64,000 nucleotides of DNA from Luteitalea sp. (lineage in GTDB: Bacteria; Acidobacteriota; Vicinamibacteria; Vicinamibacterales; Vicinamibacteraceae). Of this stretch, positions 51,687 through 59,998 are shown piece after piece. The stretch is taken from positions 1 to 64,000 of the forward strand of contig WHTT01000009.1 in the NCBI GenBank assembly GCA_009377605.1, given 5' to 3'. A program made the position numbers and the translations under genes. Position 1 is the first letter of the stretch. Each line of letters starts with the position of its first letter. The notes under the pieces are model-generated. The model was not told where the DNA came from. It saw only the letters and a list, made by a program, of their open reading frames with translations, and made no database searches.

Positions 51687-53078
51687 TCATGACTCGCGAA
51701 GTCGCCGCGCCAGTCGATACACGTCCAGGCGACCGAGCTTGAACTTCAGCGTGCTGAGTGGAATGCCGAGATACCGCGCCGTAGCCGTGATGTTCCACTC
51801 GCACCGCTCGAGCGACTTGAGCAGGAAGCTGCGCTCGAAGGTGCTGAGTGCGTCATCGAGGAGACTGTCGCTGCGACCAGGACGTGTGCCGAGCTGCGAG
51901 AGATGGAGCTCGATGGGGACATCGCCCTCGGTGAGCACCAGAGCGTCGCTCGTCGCCACGAGCCGTTCGATGAGATTCTGCAGCTCTCGAATGTTGCCCG
52001 GCCAGTAGTAGCCCTTGAGGATCTCGAGCGCGCCGGGCGACAGGCCTGTGATCGGCTTGCGGAAGCGCGCCGCATATCGGCGCAGGAACACTTCGGCGAG
52101 CACCGGCACATCCTCGGCGCGCTCGCGCAGCGGCGGCAATCGAACCGGCACGACGTTGATGCGATAGTAGAGATCTTCACGGAAGCGACCTTCCCTGACG
52201 GCTCGCTCGAGGTCGATATTGGTGGCCACCACCAGCCGGAACTGCGTCTTGATCGGCTTGGTTCCGCCAACCCGCTCGATCTCTCCTTCCTGTAACGCGC
52301 GGAGCAGCTTGGCCTGCAGTTCCACGCGGAGGTCGCCAATCTCGTCGAGGAAGAGCGTACCGCCCGCCGCCATCTCGAACTTGCCCATCTGCTGGCGAAC
52401 GGCACCGGTGAAGGCGCCGCGCTCATGGCCGAAGAGCGTGCTCTCGACCAGCTCGGTTGGGATGGCGGCGAGATTGACCGGAATGAACGGACCGTCGCGC
52501 TGGGCCGAGTCGCGATGAACCCTGCGCGCCAGCAATTCCTTGCCGGTACCACTCTCTCCCGTCACCAAGACCGTGGCGGAGAGACCGGCAACCTTGGCCG
52601 CCAGCTCAAGGACCGCTCGGCTGTTCGGGCTCGGACCGATGATGAACTCACGCTCGTCCTGCTGCTCGGCCACTTGCGCCGTCAGCGTGAGGACACGGCG
52701 GTTGAGGTCCTGCCGCTCACTCGCGTGGCGCATCAACGACCGCAGCGCATCGTACTCGAACTCCTTCGTGATGTAGTGGTAGGCGCCCAACTTCATCGCC
52801 TGCACGGCGGTCTCGACCTCGCTGATGGCCGAGATCACGATGGCCTCGACCATCGAGTACTGCTCGCGGACGATACGGAGCAGATCCAGACCGCTCATCC
52901 CGGGCAGTCGGACGTCGAGCAGCATGAGATGCACGTTGACCGCCCGGAGGACCTCGAGGCCTGCTTCGGCAGACGCCGCCGTCCGCACCGTGTAGTCGCG
53001 CTTGAGGATCGCCGTCAGCGTATCGCGCATCCCCTCATCGTCATCGACGATCAGGAGAACTTTGGGCTCGATTGGCAT
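51687..53078 (-). CDS. NtrC-family sigma-54-dependent response regulator
   Basis: A 463-residue regulator. The receiver domain has acidic pocket VDDDE and phospho-acceptor Asp55 (LLDVRLPG). The AAA+ domain has Walker A GESGTGKE, the sigma-54 contact loop GAFTGA, Walker B FLDEIGDL and RFREDLYYRINVVPVRLPPLRER. A C-terminal Fis-type helix-turn-helix (ITATARYLGIPLSTLKFKLGRL) follows. It should activate sigma-54 RNA polymerase when phosphorylated. It is the first gene of the minus-strand block and the probable partner of the kinase at 45384-47141; the radical SAM operon is the obvious target. Confidence 0.93.
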   Translation of the reverse strand: MPIEPKVLLIVDDDEGMRDTLTAILKRDYTVRTAASAEAGLEVLRAVNVHLMLLDVRLPGMSGLDLLRIVREQYSMVEAIVISAISEVETAVQAMKLGAYHYITKEFEYDALRSLMRHASERQDLNRRVLTLTAQVAEQQDEREFIIGPSPNSRAVLELAAKVAGLSATVLVTGESGTGKELLARRVHRDSAQRDGPFIPVNLAAIPTELVESTLFGHERGAFTGAVRQQMGKFEMAAGGTLFLDEIGDLRVELQAKLLRALQEGEIERVGGTKPIKTQFRLVVATNIDLERAVREGRFREDLYYRINVVPVRLPPLRERAEDVPVLAEVFLRRYAARFRKPITGLSPGALEILKGYYWPGNIRELQNLIERLVATSDALVLTEGDVPIELHLSQLGTRPGRSDSLLDDALSTFERSFLLKSLERCEWNITATARYLGIPLSTLKFKLGRLDVYRLARRLRES

Positions 53079-53106
53079 CTGGACCGCGCCGGAAGGTGGG
53101 CTCGTA

Positions 53107-53134
53107 TTGTAATCCCTCAGCCTCTGGGTATGAT
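53107..53134 (+). promoter_or_regulatory. sigma-70-type promoter of the lpdA operon
   Basis: TTGTAA (53107-53112), 16 bases, TATGAT (53129-53134). The start of transcription would fall near 53141, about 80 bases before lpdA. Confidence 0.5.
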
Positions 53135-53220
53135 ACGTGGGGCGTCAAGCAGGGGTAACACCCTAGTGACCCATGACCCTTTCACTGTAGTCTCAACCTT
53201 TCAGCAATGGGAGCTATCTT

Positions 53221-54645
53221 TTGGCGAACGAGTTCGATGTCGTCGTGATTGGCTCTGGCACGGGCGGCTATGTGGCGGCCATCCGCGCCGCGCAGCTCGG
53301 CCTCAAGACCGCCTGCATCGAGAGAGAGCCGGTGCTTGGTGGGACCTGCCTCAATTGGGGCTGTATTCCGACAAAGGCGTTGCTGGAGCATGCGCACGCC
53401 CTGAAGATTGCTCGGGATGCCAAGGAATGGGGGCTGACGCTGGGCGAAGCCGCCGTCGGCATCGATATGACACGCGTGCACGCCCGGAAGGCCAAGATCG
53501 TCAAGGGGCTGACGAGTGGCATCGGCTATCTCTTCAAGAAGAATGGGGTCGAATGGGTCAAGGGGAGCGGCCGACTGTTGGGCGATGGTCAGGTAGAGGT
53601 GGCCGACGAGAAGGGGCAGACGCAGAAGATCGTTGGTCAAGAGATCATTGTCGCCACGGGCTCCGAGCCGCGGAGCGTTCCCGGGATCGAGATCGATCGC
53701 ACGCGCATCATCACGAGTGACGAGGCCATGAACCTCCGCGAAGTGCCGAAGTCGATCGTCGTGTTGGGCAGCGGCGCGGTGGGTGTGGAATTCGCCTCGA
53801 TCTTCAGCCGGTTCGGTAGTGAGGTCACGCTCGTCGAGCTGCTCCCTCGCCTCGTGCCGGCCGAGGATGCGGCGGTATCGGCGGAGCTCGAGAAGAGCTT
53901 CAAGAAGCAACGGATCAAGGTGCTCACCGGTACAAAAGTCACGGCGGCAGCGGTCAAGGCAAGCGCCGTGCAGATCGACGCGACGCTCTCCGACGGCAAG
54001 AGCACGAAGATTGTTGCCGACTACCTGCTCGTCGCGACGGGCCGCGGTCCGGTGACGAAGGGGCTCGGTGCCGAAGACGTGGGGCTCGCGTTCGACCGTG
54101 GCTACATCAAGGTGGATCAGCTGTTTCGCACGAGCGCTGCCGGCATTTCTGCCGTCGGCGACGTGATTACGCTGGGCGATGGCCAAGCGCATCCGCAGCT
54201 CGCGCACCTTTCATCCGCGGAGGGGATCGTTGCAGCGGAGCGCGCGGCCGGACGGGAGACGCGGCCAATCAACTACGATCACGTCCCGGCGTGCACCTAC
54301 TGCGATCCAGAGATTGGAAGCGTCGGCTTGACCGAGGAAGAGGCGCACGCACGCAACTACGACGTGGTCGTGGGCACGTTTCCGTTTGGCGTGCTCGGCC
54401 GCGCGAAGATTGCGGGCGAGACGGAAGGGTTTGTCAAGATCGTCGCCGAGAAGAAGTACGACGAGATCCTGGGCGTGCACATGATTGGCCCGCGAGCCAC
54501 AGAGCTGGTGGCCGAAGCGACGATGGCGTTGCGTCTCGAGTGCACGGTTGAGGAGCTGCTCCGCACCATACACGCACATCCCACGATGTCGGAGGCTGTG
54601 GGGGAGGCGGCTCATGCAGCGCACGGCGCGGCCATACATATGTAG
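53221..54645 (+). CDS. lpdA: dihydrolipoyl dehydrogenase (E3)
   Basis: A 474-residue FAD flavoprotein that reoxidises the lipoyl arm of the 2-oxoacid dehydrogenase encoded downstream. The FAD site is VVIGSGTGGYVAAIRAAQLG, the redox disulfide GGTCLNWGCIPTKA, the NAD site VVLGSGAVGVEFAS, and the C-terminal HAHPTMSE supplies the catalytic His-Glu pair. It starts at TTG 53221 with GGGAG 7 bases upstream; the next in-frame ATG would remove the FAD motif. First gene of the lpdA-E1alpha-E1beta-E2 operon. Confidence 0.95.
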   Translation: MANEFDVVVIGSGTGGYVAAIRAAQLGLKTACIEREPVLGGTCLNWGCIPTKALLEHAHALKIARDAKEWGLTLGEAAVGIDMTRVHARKAKIVKGLTSGIGYLFKKNGVEWVKGSGRLLGDGQVEVADEKGQTQKIVGQEIIVATGSEPRSVPGIEIDRTRIITSDEAMNLREVPKSIVVLGSGAVGVEFASIFSRFGSEVTLVELLPRLVPAEDAAVSAELEKSFKKQRIKVLTGTKVTAAAVKASAVQIDATLSDGKSTKIVADYLLVATGRGPVTKGLGAEDVGLAFDRGYIKVDQLFRTSAAGISAVGDVITLGDGQAHPQLAHLSSAEGIVAAERAAGRETRPINYDHVPACTYCDPEIGSVGLTEEEAHARNYDVVVGTFPFGVLGRAKIAGETEGFVKIVAEKKYDEILGVHMIGPRATELVAEATMALRLECTVEELLRTIHAHPTMSEAVGEAAHAAHGAAIHM

Positions 54646-54752
54646 GGATCAAGGGATCAAGGAGTCAAGGGATCAAGGGAGCAGGCGACAGGGCCACCTA
54701 TGGCTTCTCCCTCGACCCTGGATTCCTTGAGCCCTAGATCCCTTGACCCCTT
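54646..54752. repeat. TCAAGGRR phrase hairpin between lpdA and E1alpha
   Basis: ATCAAGGG, ATCAAGGA, GTCAAGGG, ATCAAGGG on the left and GATTCCTTGAGCCC, TAGATCCCTTGACCCC on the right, around a GC-rich loop. A small version of the 23461-23752 structure. Confidence 0.8.
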
Positions 54753-54757
54753 TGAGC

Positions 54758-55792
54758 ATGCTAGACCGAACGACGCTGCTCGAGCTTTACTACTATGCGC
54801 GGCTGACGCGCGATGTCGAAGAGCGGCTCGCGATCCTCTACCGCACCAACCAAGTCGTCGGCGGATTGTATCGGAGTCTCGGTCAGGAGGGCGAGTCGGT
54901 GGCGTCCGCCCTCGCCCTCGAGCCGAGTGACATCATTGGGCCACTCATTCGCAATCTCGGCTCCCTCCTCGCGCGCGGCGTACGACCGCGAGATATCTTC
55001 GCCCAATACATGGCCAGGGGAGCGTCGCCGAGCCGCGGCCGAGACCTCAACCTGCACTTTTCCCACATCCCGCCGGCGGCGAGCGGTGAGCCAACCATCA
55101 TCGGACCGATCAGTATGCTCGGTGATCTCATCCCGGTGGTTGCCGGCGCGCTGTTGGGAGGACGCATGCAACAGCGACGGCTGGTGGCGCTGACCTATAT
55201 CGGCGACGGCGGCACGAGCACCGGCGCATTTCACGAAGGCATGAACTTTGCCGCCGTCCAGCGGCTCCCGCTCGTCGTGATTGCCGAGGACAACAAGTTC
55301 GCCTACTCGACGCCCATTGCGCGCCAAATGGCCATCGAGCGAATCGACCAGCGCGCCGAGGCTTACGGCGTCGCACACGAGATGGTGGACGGCAACGACA
55401 TGATTGCCGTCTACGAAGCCACGAAGCGTGCGGTCGATCGTGGTCGTCGTGGCGAAGGCGCGACGCTCATCGGTGTTGACACGATGCGGATGCGCGGTCA
55501 TGCGGAGCACGATGACATGCGATACGTTCCGAAGGCGATGCTCGAACAATGGACGACGCGCGATCCCATCGCGAAGCTCCGCACCTTGCTCGTGGAATTG
55601 AGCCTTGCCACAGATACCGATCTCCACGAGATCGATCGTCGGACACGGAGCTTTGCGGAAGCGGAGGCGAACGACGCACTCGCGCAACCAAGGCCGGACC
55701 CGGCTGATGTGACACGGGATCTGTACGCGGGCACGCATCCGTTCCCAGGTCGCCGCGTCGAGCTCGTCCGCTCGCCGTTTAGGGAGTTGTGA
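54758..55792 (+). CDS. 2-oxoacid dehydrogenase E1 component, alpha subunit
   Basis: A 344-residue thiamine-diphosphate subunit. The ThDP motif is YIGDGGTSTGAFHEGMNFAAV; AEDNKFAYSTP and MRMRGHAEHDD form the conserved phosphorylation-loop region. With the beta subunit it decarboxylates a 2-oxoacid and passes the acyl group to E2. The sequence does not separate pyruvate from branched-chain substrates, and neither pdhA nor bkdA can be assigned. I start at ATG 54758; the TTG at 54743 lies in the repeat. No clear ribosome binding site is seen. Confidence 0.88.
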   Translation: MLDRTTLLELYYYARLTRDVEERLAILYRTNQVVGGLYRSLGQEGESVASALALEPSDIIGPLIRNLGSLLARGVRPRDIFAQYMARGASPSRGRDLNLHFSHIPPAASGEPTIIGPISMLGDLIPVVAGALLGGRMQQRRLVALTYIGDGGTSTGAFHEGMNFAAVQRLPLVVIAEDNKFAYSTPIARQMAIERIDQRAEAYGVAHEMVDGNDMIAVYEATKRAVDRGRRGEGATLIGVDTMRMRGHAEHDDMRYVPKAMLEQWTTRDPIAKLRTLLVELSLATDTDLHEIDRRTRSFAEAEANDALAQPRPDPADVTRDLYAGTHPFPGRRVELVRSPFREL

Positions 55793-55816
55793 GTTTTGAA
55801 CTGATCCCTCAGCGAT

Positions 55817-55868
55817 GGTAGGGCGCGTCAGCCTCCCGCGCTGTCATGGCCGCCTCGGCGAGGCGGTC
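55817..55868 (+). repeat. GGTAGGG element, copy between E1alpha and E1beta
   Basis: Same orientation as 25007-25063. The GGCCGCCTC-GGC-GAGGCGGTC palindrome has one changed base and the CCCTACC end is missing. Confidence 0.8.
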
Positions 55869-55891
55869 CGCAAGAACTCAAAAGTCCGATC

Positions 55892-56866
55892 ATGCCAATC
55901 ATCACGTACGTCGAGGCGCTCAGGCAGGCGCTGGCCGAAGAGATGGCCCGCGACGACCGCGTCTTTCTTCTCGGCGAGGATATTGGTATCTACGGCGGCG
56001 CCTTCAAGGTCACCGAGGGCCTCCTCGATCGCTTCGGCCCCGACCGCGTCATCGACAGCCCGCTCTCGGAAGCGGCCATCGTCGGCGCCGCGATAGGCGC
56101 CGCCTACATGGGCATGCGTCCCGTCGTGGAAATGCAGTTCATCGACTTCATTGCGGGTGCCTTCGACATGCTGACGAACTTTGCTGCGAAGAGCCGATAT
56201 CGCTCGGGCGTGGGCGTGCCGCTGGTCGTGCGGGGGCCGTGCGGCGGAGGTGTCAGCGGCGGGCCGTTTCACTCGGGAAACCCCGAAGCGTCGTTCTTGA
56301 ACACGCCAGGTCTCAAGATCGTCGAGCCCGCCACCGCCTACGACGCAAAGGGATTGCTCAAAGCAGCGATACGTGACGACGATCCGGTGCTGTTCTTCGA
56401 GCACAAGTATCTCTATAGACGCGTCAAAGATGAAGTTCCCGACGCCGACTACGTCGTGCCGCTCGGCCGCGCGTCGGTCCGGCGAGAGGGACGCGACGCC
56501 AGCGTTGTCACGTTTGGCGCCATGGTGCAGCATGTGCTCGATGCGGCGACCGAGCTGGCGCGCGACGGGATCGAAATCGAGGTATTGGATCTGCGAACAC
56601 TCGCGCCACTCGATCGCGAGACGGTTCTCACGTCAGTGGCCAAGACAAGTCGCATCCTCGTGGTGCACGAGGCACCGCTGACGGGCGGCATTGGCGGCGA
56701 GCTCGCCGCCATTGTTGCAGACGAGGGCTTTGAGCTCCTGGACGCGCCCGTCAAGCGGCTTGCCTCGCTCGACACACCAGTCCCATACAGCCCGCCGCTG
56801 GAGCAGGCCTTCATGCCAAACGCGGCCAAGGTGGCGGCCGCCGTAAGAGAATTGGTGGAATACTAG
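55892..56866 (+). CDS. 2-oxoacid dehydrogenase E1 component, beta subunit
   Basis: A 324-residue partner of the alpha subunit. Conserved parts are FLLGEDIGIYGGAFKVTEGL, DSPLSEAAIVGAAIGAAYMGMRPVVE (with the ThDP-activating glutamate), GPFHSGNPEASFLNTPGLKIVEPAT, FFEHKYLYR and the C-terminal VHEAPLTGGIGGELAA and DTPVPYSPPLE. Length is typical. The stop codon TAG is the left end of a 57-bp repeat element. Confidence 0.93.
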   Translation: MPIITYVEALRQALAEEMARDDRVFLLGEDIGIYGGAFKVTEGLLDRFGPDRVIDSPLSEAAIVGAAIGAAYMGMRPVVEMQFIDFIAGAFDMLTNFAAKSRYRSGVGVPLVVRGPCGGGVSGGPFHSGNPEASFLNTPGLKIVEPATAYDAKGLLKAAIRDDDPVLFFEHKYLYRRVKDEVPDADYVVPLGRASVRREGRDASVVTFGAMVQHVLDAATELARDGIEIEVLDLRTLAPLDRETVLTSVAKTSRILVVHEAPLTGGIGGELAAIVADEGFELLDAPVKRLASLDTPVPYSPPLEQAFMPNAAKVAAAVRELVEY

Positions 56867-56922
56867 GTAGGGCCGCCTCGCCGAGGCGGCCGTGACGGCG
56901 CGGGAGGCTGACGCGCCCTACC
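56866..56922 (-). repeat. 57-bp GGTAGGG...CCCTACC element, copy 2
   Basis: Full copy in the orientation opposite to 25007-25063, with the same outer ends, the same inner palindrome (56871-56891) and only the short linker between the two palindromic halves differing. It provides the E1beta stop codon. Confidence 0.85.
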
Positions 56923-56940
56923 TGTGTCGCGAGGTCCAAG

Positions 56941-58209
56941 ATGCCAACAAACGTTGTCATGCCCCAGATGGGCGAGTCCGTCGCGGAAGGGACGGTCACG
57001 CGTTGGATCAAACAGCTCGGCGACTCCGTTGACCGCGACGAGCCGCTCTTCGAGATCTCGACCGACAAGGTGGATGCGGAGATTCCGTCGCCCGTGGCCG
57101 GCGTCCTCGCGCAGATCCGCGTGAAGGAAGGTGAGACGGTGCCGGTTGACACGGTTGTGGGTGTAATCAACGGCGCTGAGGAGCAGGTTGTCGGGAACGA
57201 CGGCGATCGAGCAGCAGTGGAGCAGGCGCCAGCGCCCGCGCAGGAGGCCAAGCCGCTCCCCCTCGTTGAAGACGCTCGCCGACCGTCGAGGGACGAGCCG
57301 GTCTCGCCCGAGGCCGAGCGTGAAGGTTTGCGTCGGCGGAAGTCATCCCCGCTCGTGCGGAAGATCGCGCGAGAACACAACGTCGAGATCGCACAAATCT
57401 CCGGCACCGGAATCAATGGCCGTGTCACGAAGGCAGACATCCTGAAGTTCATCGACGAACGACAAAGACTGCCGGCGGTTGCCGCGGCGGGTGGCGCGCT
57501 GCCGCACGTTTCCGCATACGCGCCAGGCGAAGCGGTCGAGATCGTGCCGATGTCCGTCATGCGCAAGAAGATCGCCGACCACATGATCGTGAGCCGTCGC
57601 ACGTCGGCACACGTGCACTCCGTGTTCGAGGTGGACTTCACGCGCGTCGCGCGGATTCGCGAGGAGCGTAGAGCGGAGTACGAGCGCACGGGCACAAAGC
57701 TCACGTTTCTCTCGTTCATCGCCAAAGCCATCGTCGACGCACTTCGCACGATGCCGATTCTCAACACCTCTCTGGATGGCGACAAGATCGTGTACAAGAA
57801 AGCGATTAACCTCGGAATCGCGGTTGCCCTCGACTGGGGGCTCGTCGTGCCCGTGGTCCCTCACGCAGACGAGAAGAACTTGCTGGGCTTGAGCCGCGCG
57901 ATTCAAGACTTGGCGGCACGCGCGCGCAACAAACGGCTGAAGCCCGAGGAGGTGCAGGGCGGTACGTTCACAATCACGAACCCTGGCACGTTCGGCACCC
58001 TTTTTGGCATGCCGATCATCAACCAGCCGCAGGTGGCCATTCTGGGCGTCGGCGCCATTGAGAAGCGCGTGGCCGTCATTGACGACGCCATTGCCATCCG
58101 TCAGCGGGGGTATTTGACACTGGGCTACGACCACCGCCTCATCGACGGCGCAGCCGCCGACCAGTTCATGCAGCTCGTGAAACAGACCATCGAGCAGTTC
58201 GAGACGTGA
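56941..58209 (+). CDS. dihydrolipoamide acyltransferase (E2)
   Basis: A 422-residue core subunit of the complex. One N-terminal lipoyl domain carries Lys43 in STDKVDAEI. A peripheral-subunit-binding domain (about 137-173, SSPLVRKIAREH ... RVTKADILKFI) and the catalytic domain with YDHRLIDG (His398, Asp402) follow, joined by Pro/Ala/Glu-rich linkers. It transfers the acyl group to coenzyme A. GAGG lies before the ATG, just after the 57-bp repeat. Confidence 0.94.
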   Translation: MPTNVVMPQMGESVAEGTVTRWIKQLGDSVDRDEPLFEISTDKVDAEIPSPVAGVLAQIRVKEGETVPVDTVVGVINGAEEQVVGNDGDRAAVEQAPAPAQEAKPLPLVEDARRPSRDEPVSPEAEREGLRRRKSSPLVRKIAREHNVEIAQISGTGINGRVTKADILKFIDERQRLPAVAAAGGALPHVSAYAPGEAVEIVPMSVMRKKIADHMIVSRRTSAHVHSVFEVDFTRVARIREERRAEYERTGTKLTFLSFIAKAIVDALRTMPILNTSLDGDKIVYKKAINLGIAVALDWGLVVPVVPHADEKNLLGLSRAIQDLAARARNKRLKPEEVQGGTFTITNPGTFGTLFGMPIINQPQVAILGVGAIEKRVAVIDDAIAIRQRGYLTLGYDHRLIDGAAADQFMQLVKQTIEQFET

Positions 58210-58337
58210 AAAAGGGGACAGCCCCCATTTTACGAACCGCGTAAGAAGGTCCGCAGCTCTTCCTTCTGATGAATGAACAGAGAGGAACCGGGACCTTCTT
58301 ACGCGGTTCGTAAAATGGGGGCTGTCCCCTTTTTCAC
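58206..58337. repeat. perfect 47-bp inverted repeat downstream of E2
   Basis: The arms 58206-58252 and 58291-58337 are exact reverse complements around a 38-base loop. The outer sequence is AAAAAGGGGACAGCCCCC. It begins in the E2 stop codon. The arms resemble the AAAAGGGGACAG palindromes known around IS200-like REP transposases, but no transposase is here. It may serve as the operon terminator. Confidence 0.95.
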
Positions 58338-58381
58338 GTTGAGCTTTCGCTTGGCCACGAAGGACGTTACAATCCTGTGAC

Positions 58382-58597
58382 ATGTTCGAGCATGTCCCGC
58401 TGGCCCCGATTGCCTACATCGATCCTTCCGCGGGAAGCCTGGTCCTCCAGATCGTCCTCGGGGGGCTCGCGGGATTAGCCGTCGCCGCGCGGCTGCTCTG
58501 GCACCGCGTGGTCGCGCGGATCCGTGGCACCCAGCCCGGCGAGCGGCCGCCTGCGTCGAACGACCTGGAGAGCGTGCCGGTCGACGATGGGCGTTGA
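58382..58597 (+). CDS. small membrane protein with IDPSAGS motif
   Basis: A 71-residue protein. YIDPSAGSLVLQIVLGGLAGLAVAARLLW is one transmembrane segment with the conserved (Y/I)DPxxGS start found in small proteins near surface-polysaccharide or methyltransferase genes. Its function is unknown. TACAAT ends 8 bases before the ATG, so translation may be leaderless. Its last codons overlap the start of the methyltransferase gene, pointing to a coupled pair. Confidence 0.7.
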   Translation: MFEHVPLAPIAYIDPSAGSLVLQIVLGGLAGLAVAARLLWHRVVARIRGTQPGERPPASNDLESVPVDDGR

Positions 58598-59993
58598 GTT
58601 CGAGCCGGGGTCCTTTCGCGACGCGAGCGCTCGAGTCTTCTATCACAGCGGAGAGGTGTTCCGCGCGCTGTCTGCGCGTGCGGCCGCGGACTGGGCGAGC
58701 ATCGAGCGCACGGACTTTTGGCGGCGCGCCCTCGCAGGGGGACAGGTCGTTGCCACCACCCGGGTCGATGCCCCGCAGGATCTCGGCAACGACTGGCATC
58801 TCGTCCTGCGTCACGAGCGCATTCCGTTCATTTCCTATCCCTACGAGTGGAGCTTCGAGATGCTCCGCGGCGCGGCGCGTCTGCAGCTCGATCTGCTCGC
58901 CGCGGCGCTGGAGGAGGATCTCGTGCTCAAAGATGGCACGGCCTACAACGTCCAGTGGCGGGGCGTGCAGCCGGTCTTCCTCGATGTTCTGTCGTTCACG
59001 CCACTCCGCGCAGGCGAGCCATGGGTTGGCTATCGACAATTCTGTGAGCTCTGCCTCTACCCGCTCTTTCTGGAGGCCTACCGCGGCGTTCCCTTCCAGC
59101 CTTGGCTGCGCGGCCGTATCGATGGCATTCCGGCGGAGGAGATGCGTCGACTGCTCGGGGGGCGCTGCCTCCTGAGGCCGGGCGTCTTCAGCCATGTGCA
59201 TCTGCACGCACTGAGCCAGCGGCGCTATGCGGCGGCGCCTCGCACGTTGCGCACCGAGATCGCCGCGGGCGGGTTCGGCAAGGCGCTCATCCAAGCAAAC
59301 GTGAGAAAGTTGCAGCGGCTCGTGGATCGCCTGGCGCCCCCTGCGACGCGGAGCGCGTGGGCGGGCTATGCGGAGGCACCCGGGTACGACGATCGCGACC
59401 AGGCGGCCAAGCAGCAGTTCGTCCACCAAGCCCTTGCTGGGCGGCCCTGGGGGCTGGTCTGGGACTTGGGTGCCAATCAGGGCGTCTATGCACGGATCGC
59501 GGCAGAGTGCGCGCGTTACGTCTTGGCCATCGATGCCGATCGCGTCGTGGTGGACCGGATGTTCACCGATCTCCGGCGGCGTGGCGTTGACAATGTGCTG
59601 CCGCTCGTCGGCAACCTTGCCGACCCTTCGCCCAGCCAGGGATGGAGCGGTGAAGAGCGCTGGCGCCTCGAACACCGGGGCCGGCCAGAGTTGGTGCTCG
59701 CGCTCGCGCTGCTGCACCACCTTGTCATTGGCGCAAACATCCCGCTCACGGCCGTCTTGAATTGGCTGGCAGCGCTCACGCCACACCTCGTGATTGAGTT
59801 CGTCAGCCGCGCCGACCCGATGGTGGAACGGTTGCTCCGCTTCAAGGACCCGGCGCAACATGCCGACTACGACCTTCCCACGTTCGAGCAGGCACTGGCG
59901 GCACGCTTCGAGGTTCTGGCCCGCCAGCCCCTGGCCGGCGGCCGACGCATTCTCTTCTTCGCACGCGCCCACCGGGGCGCTGTGTTAGCCTGA
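58587..59993 (+). CDS. class I SAM-dependent methyltransferase
   Basis: A 468-residue protein. An N-terminal region (DLGNDWHLVLRHERIPFISYPYEWSFEM) is followed, after about residue 275, by a Rossmann methyltransferase core: VWDLGANQGVYARIAAE (SAM motif I), VLAIDADRVVV (motif II) and ELVLALALLHHL. The layout resembles NoeA/NodU-like methyltransferases acting on polysaccharide or lipid, but the substrate is not known. I start at ATG 58587, which overlaps the preceding small gene; a GTG 63 bases upstream would lie inside it. Confidence 0.78.
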   Translation: MGVEFEPGSFRDASARVFYHSGEVFRALSARAAADWASIERTDFWRRALAGGQVVATTRVDAPQDLGNDWHLVLRHERIPFISYPYEWSFEMLRGAARLQLDLLAAALEEDLVLKDGTAYNVQWRGVQPVFLDVLSFTPLRAGEPWVGYRQFCELCLYPLFLEAYRGVPFQPWLRGRIDGIPAEEMRRLLGGRCLLRPGVFSHVHLHALSQRRYAAAPRTLRTEIAAGGFGKALIQANVRKLQRLVDRLAPPATRSAWAGYAEAPGYDDRDQAAKQQFVHQALAGRPWGLVWDLGANQGVYARIAAECARYVLAIDADRVVVDRMFTDLRRRGVDNVLPLVGNLADPSPSQGWSGEERWRLEHRGRPELVLALALLHHLVIGANIPLTAVLNWLAALTPHLVIEFVSRADPMVERLLRFKDPAQHADYDLPTFEQALAARFEVLARQPLAGGRRILFFARAHRGAVLA

Positions 59994-59998
59994 CTTCG

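Noticed and set aside
58299-59972. 557-codon minus-strand frame opposite the methyltransferase
   Set aside because: Arg/Gln/His-rich with no motif; the plus-strand frame has SAM-binding motifs and coupled starts. It also reads through one arm of the 47-bp inverted repeat.
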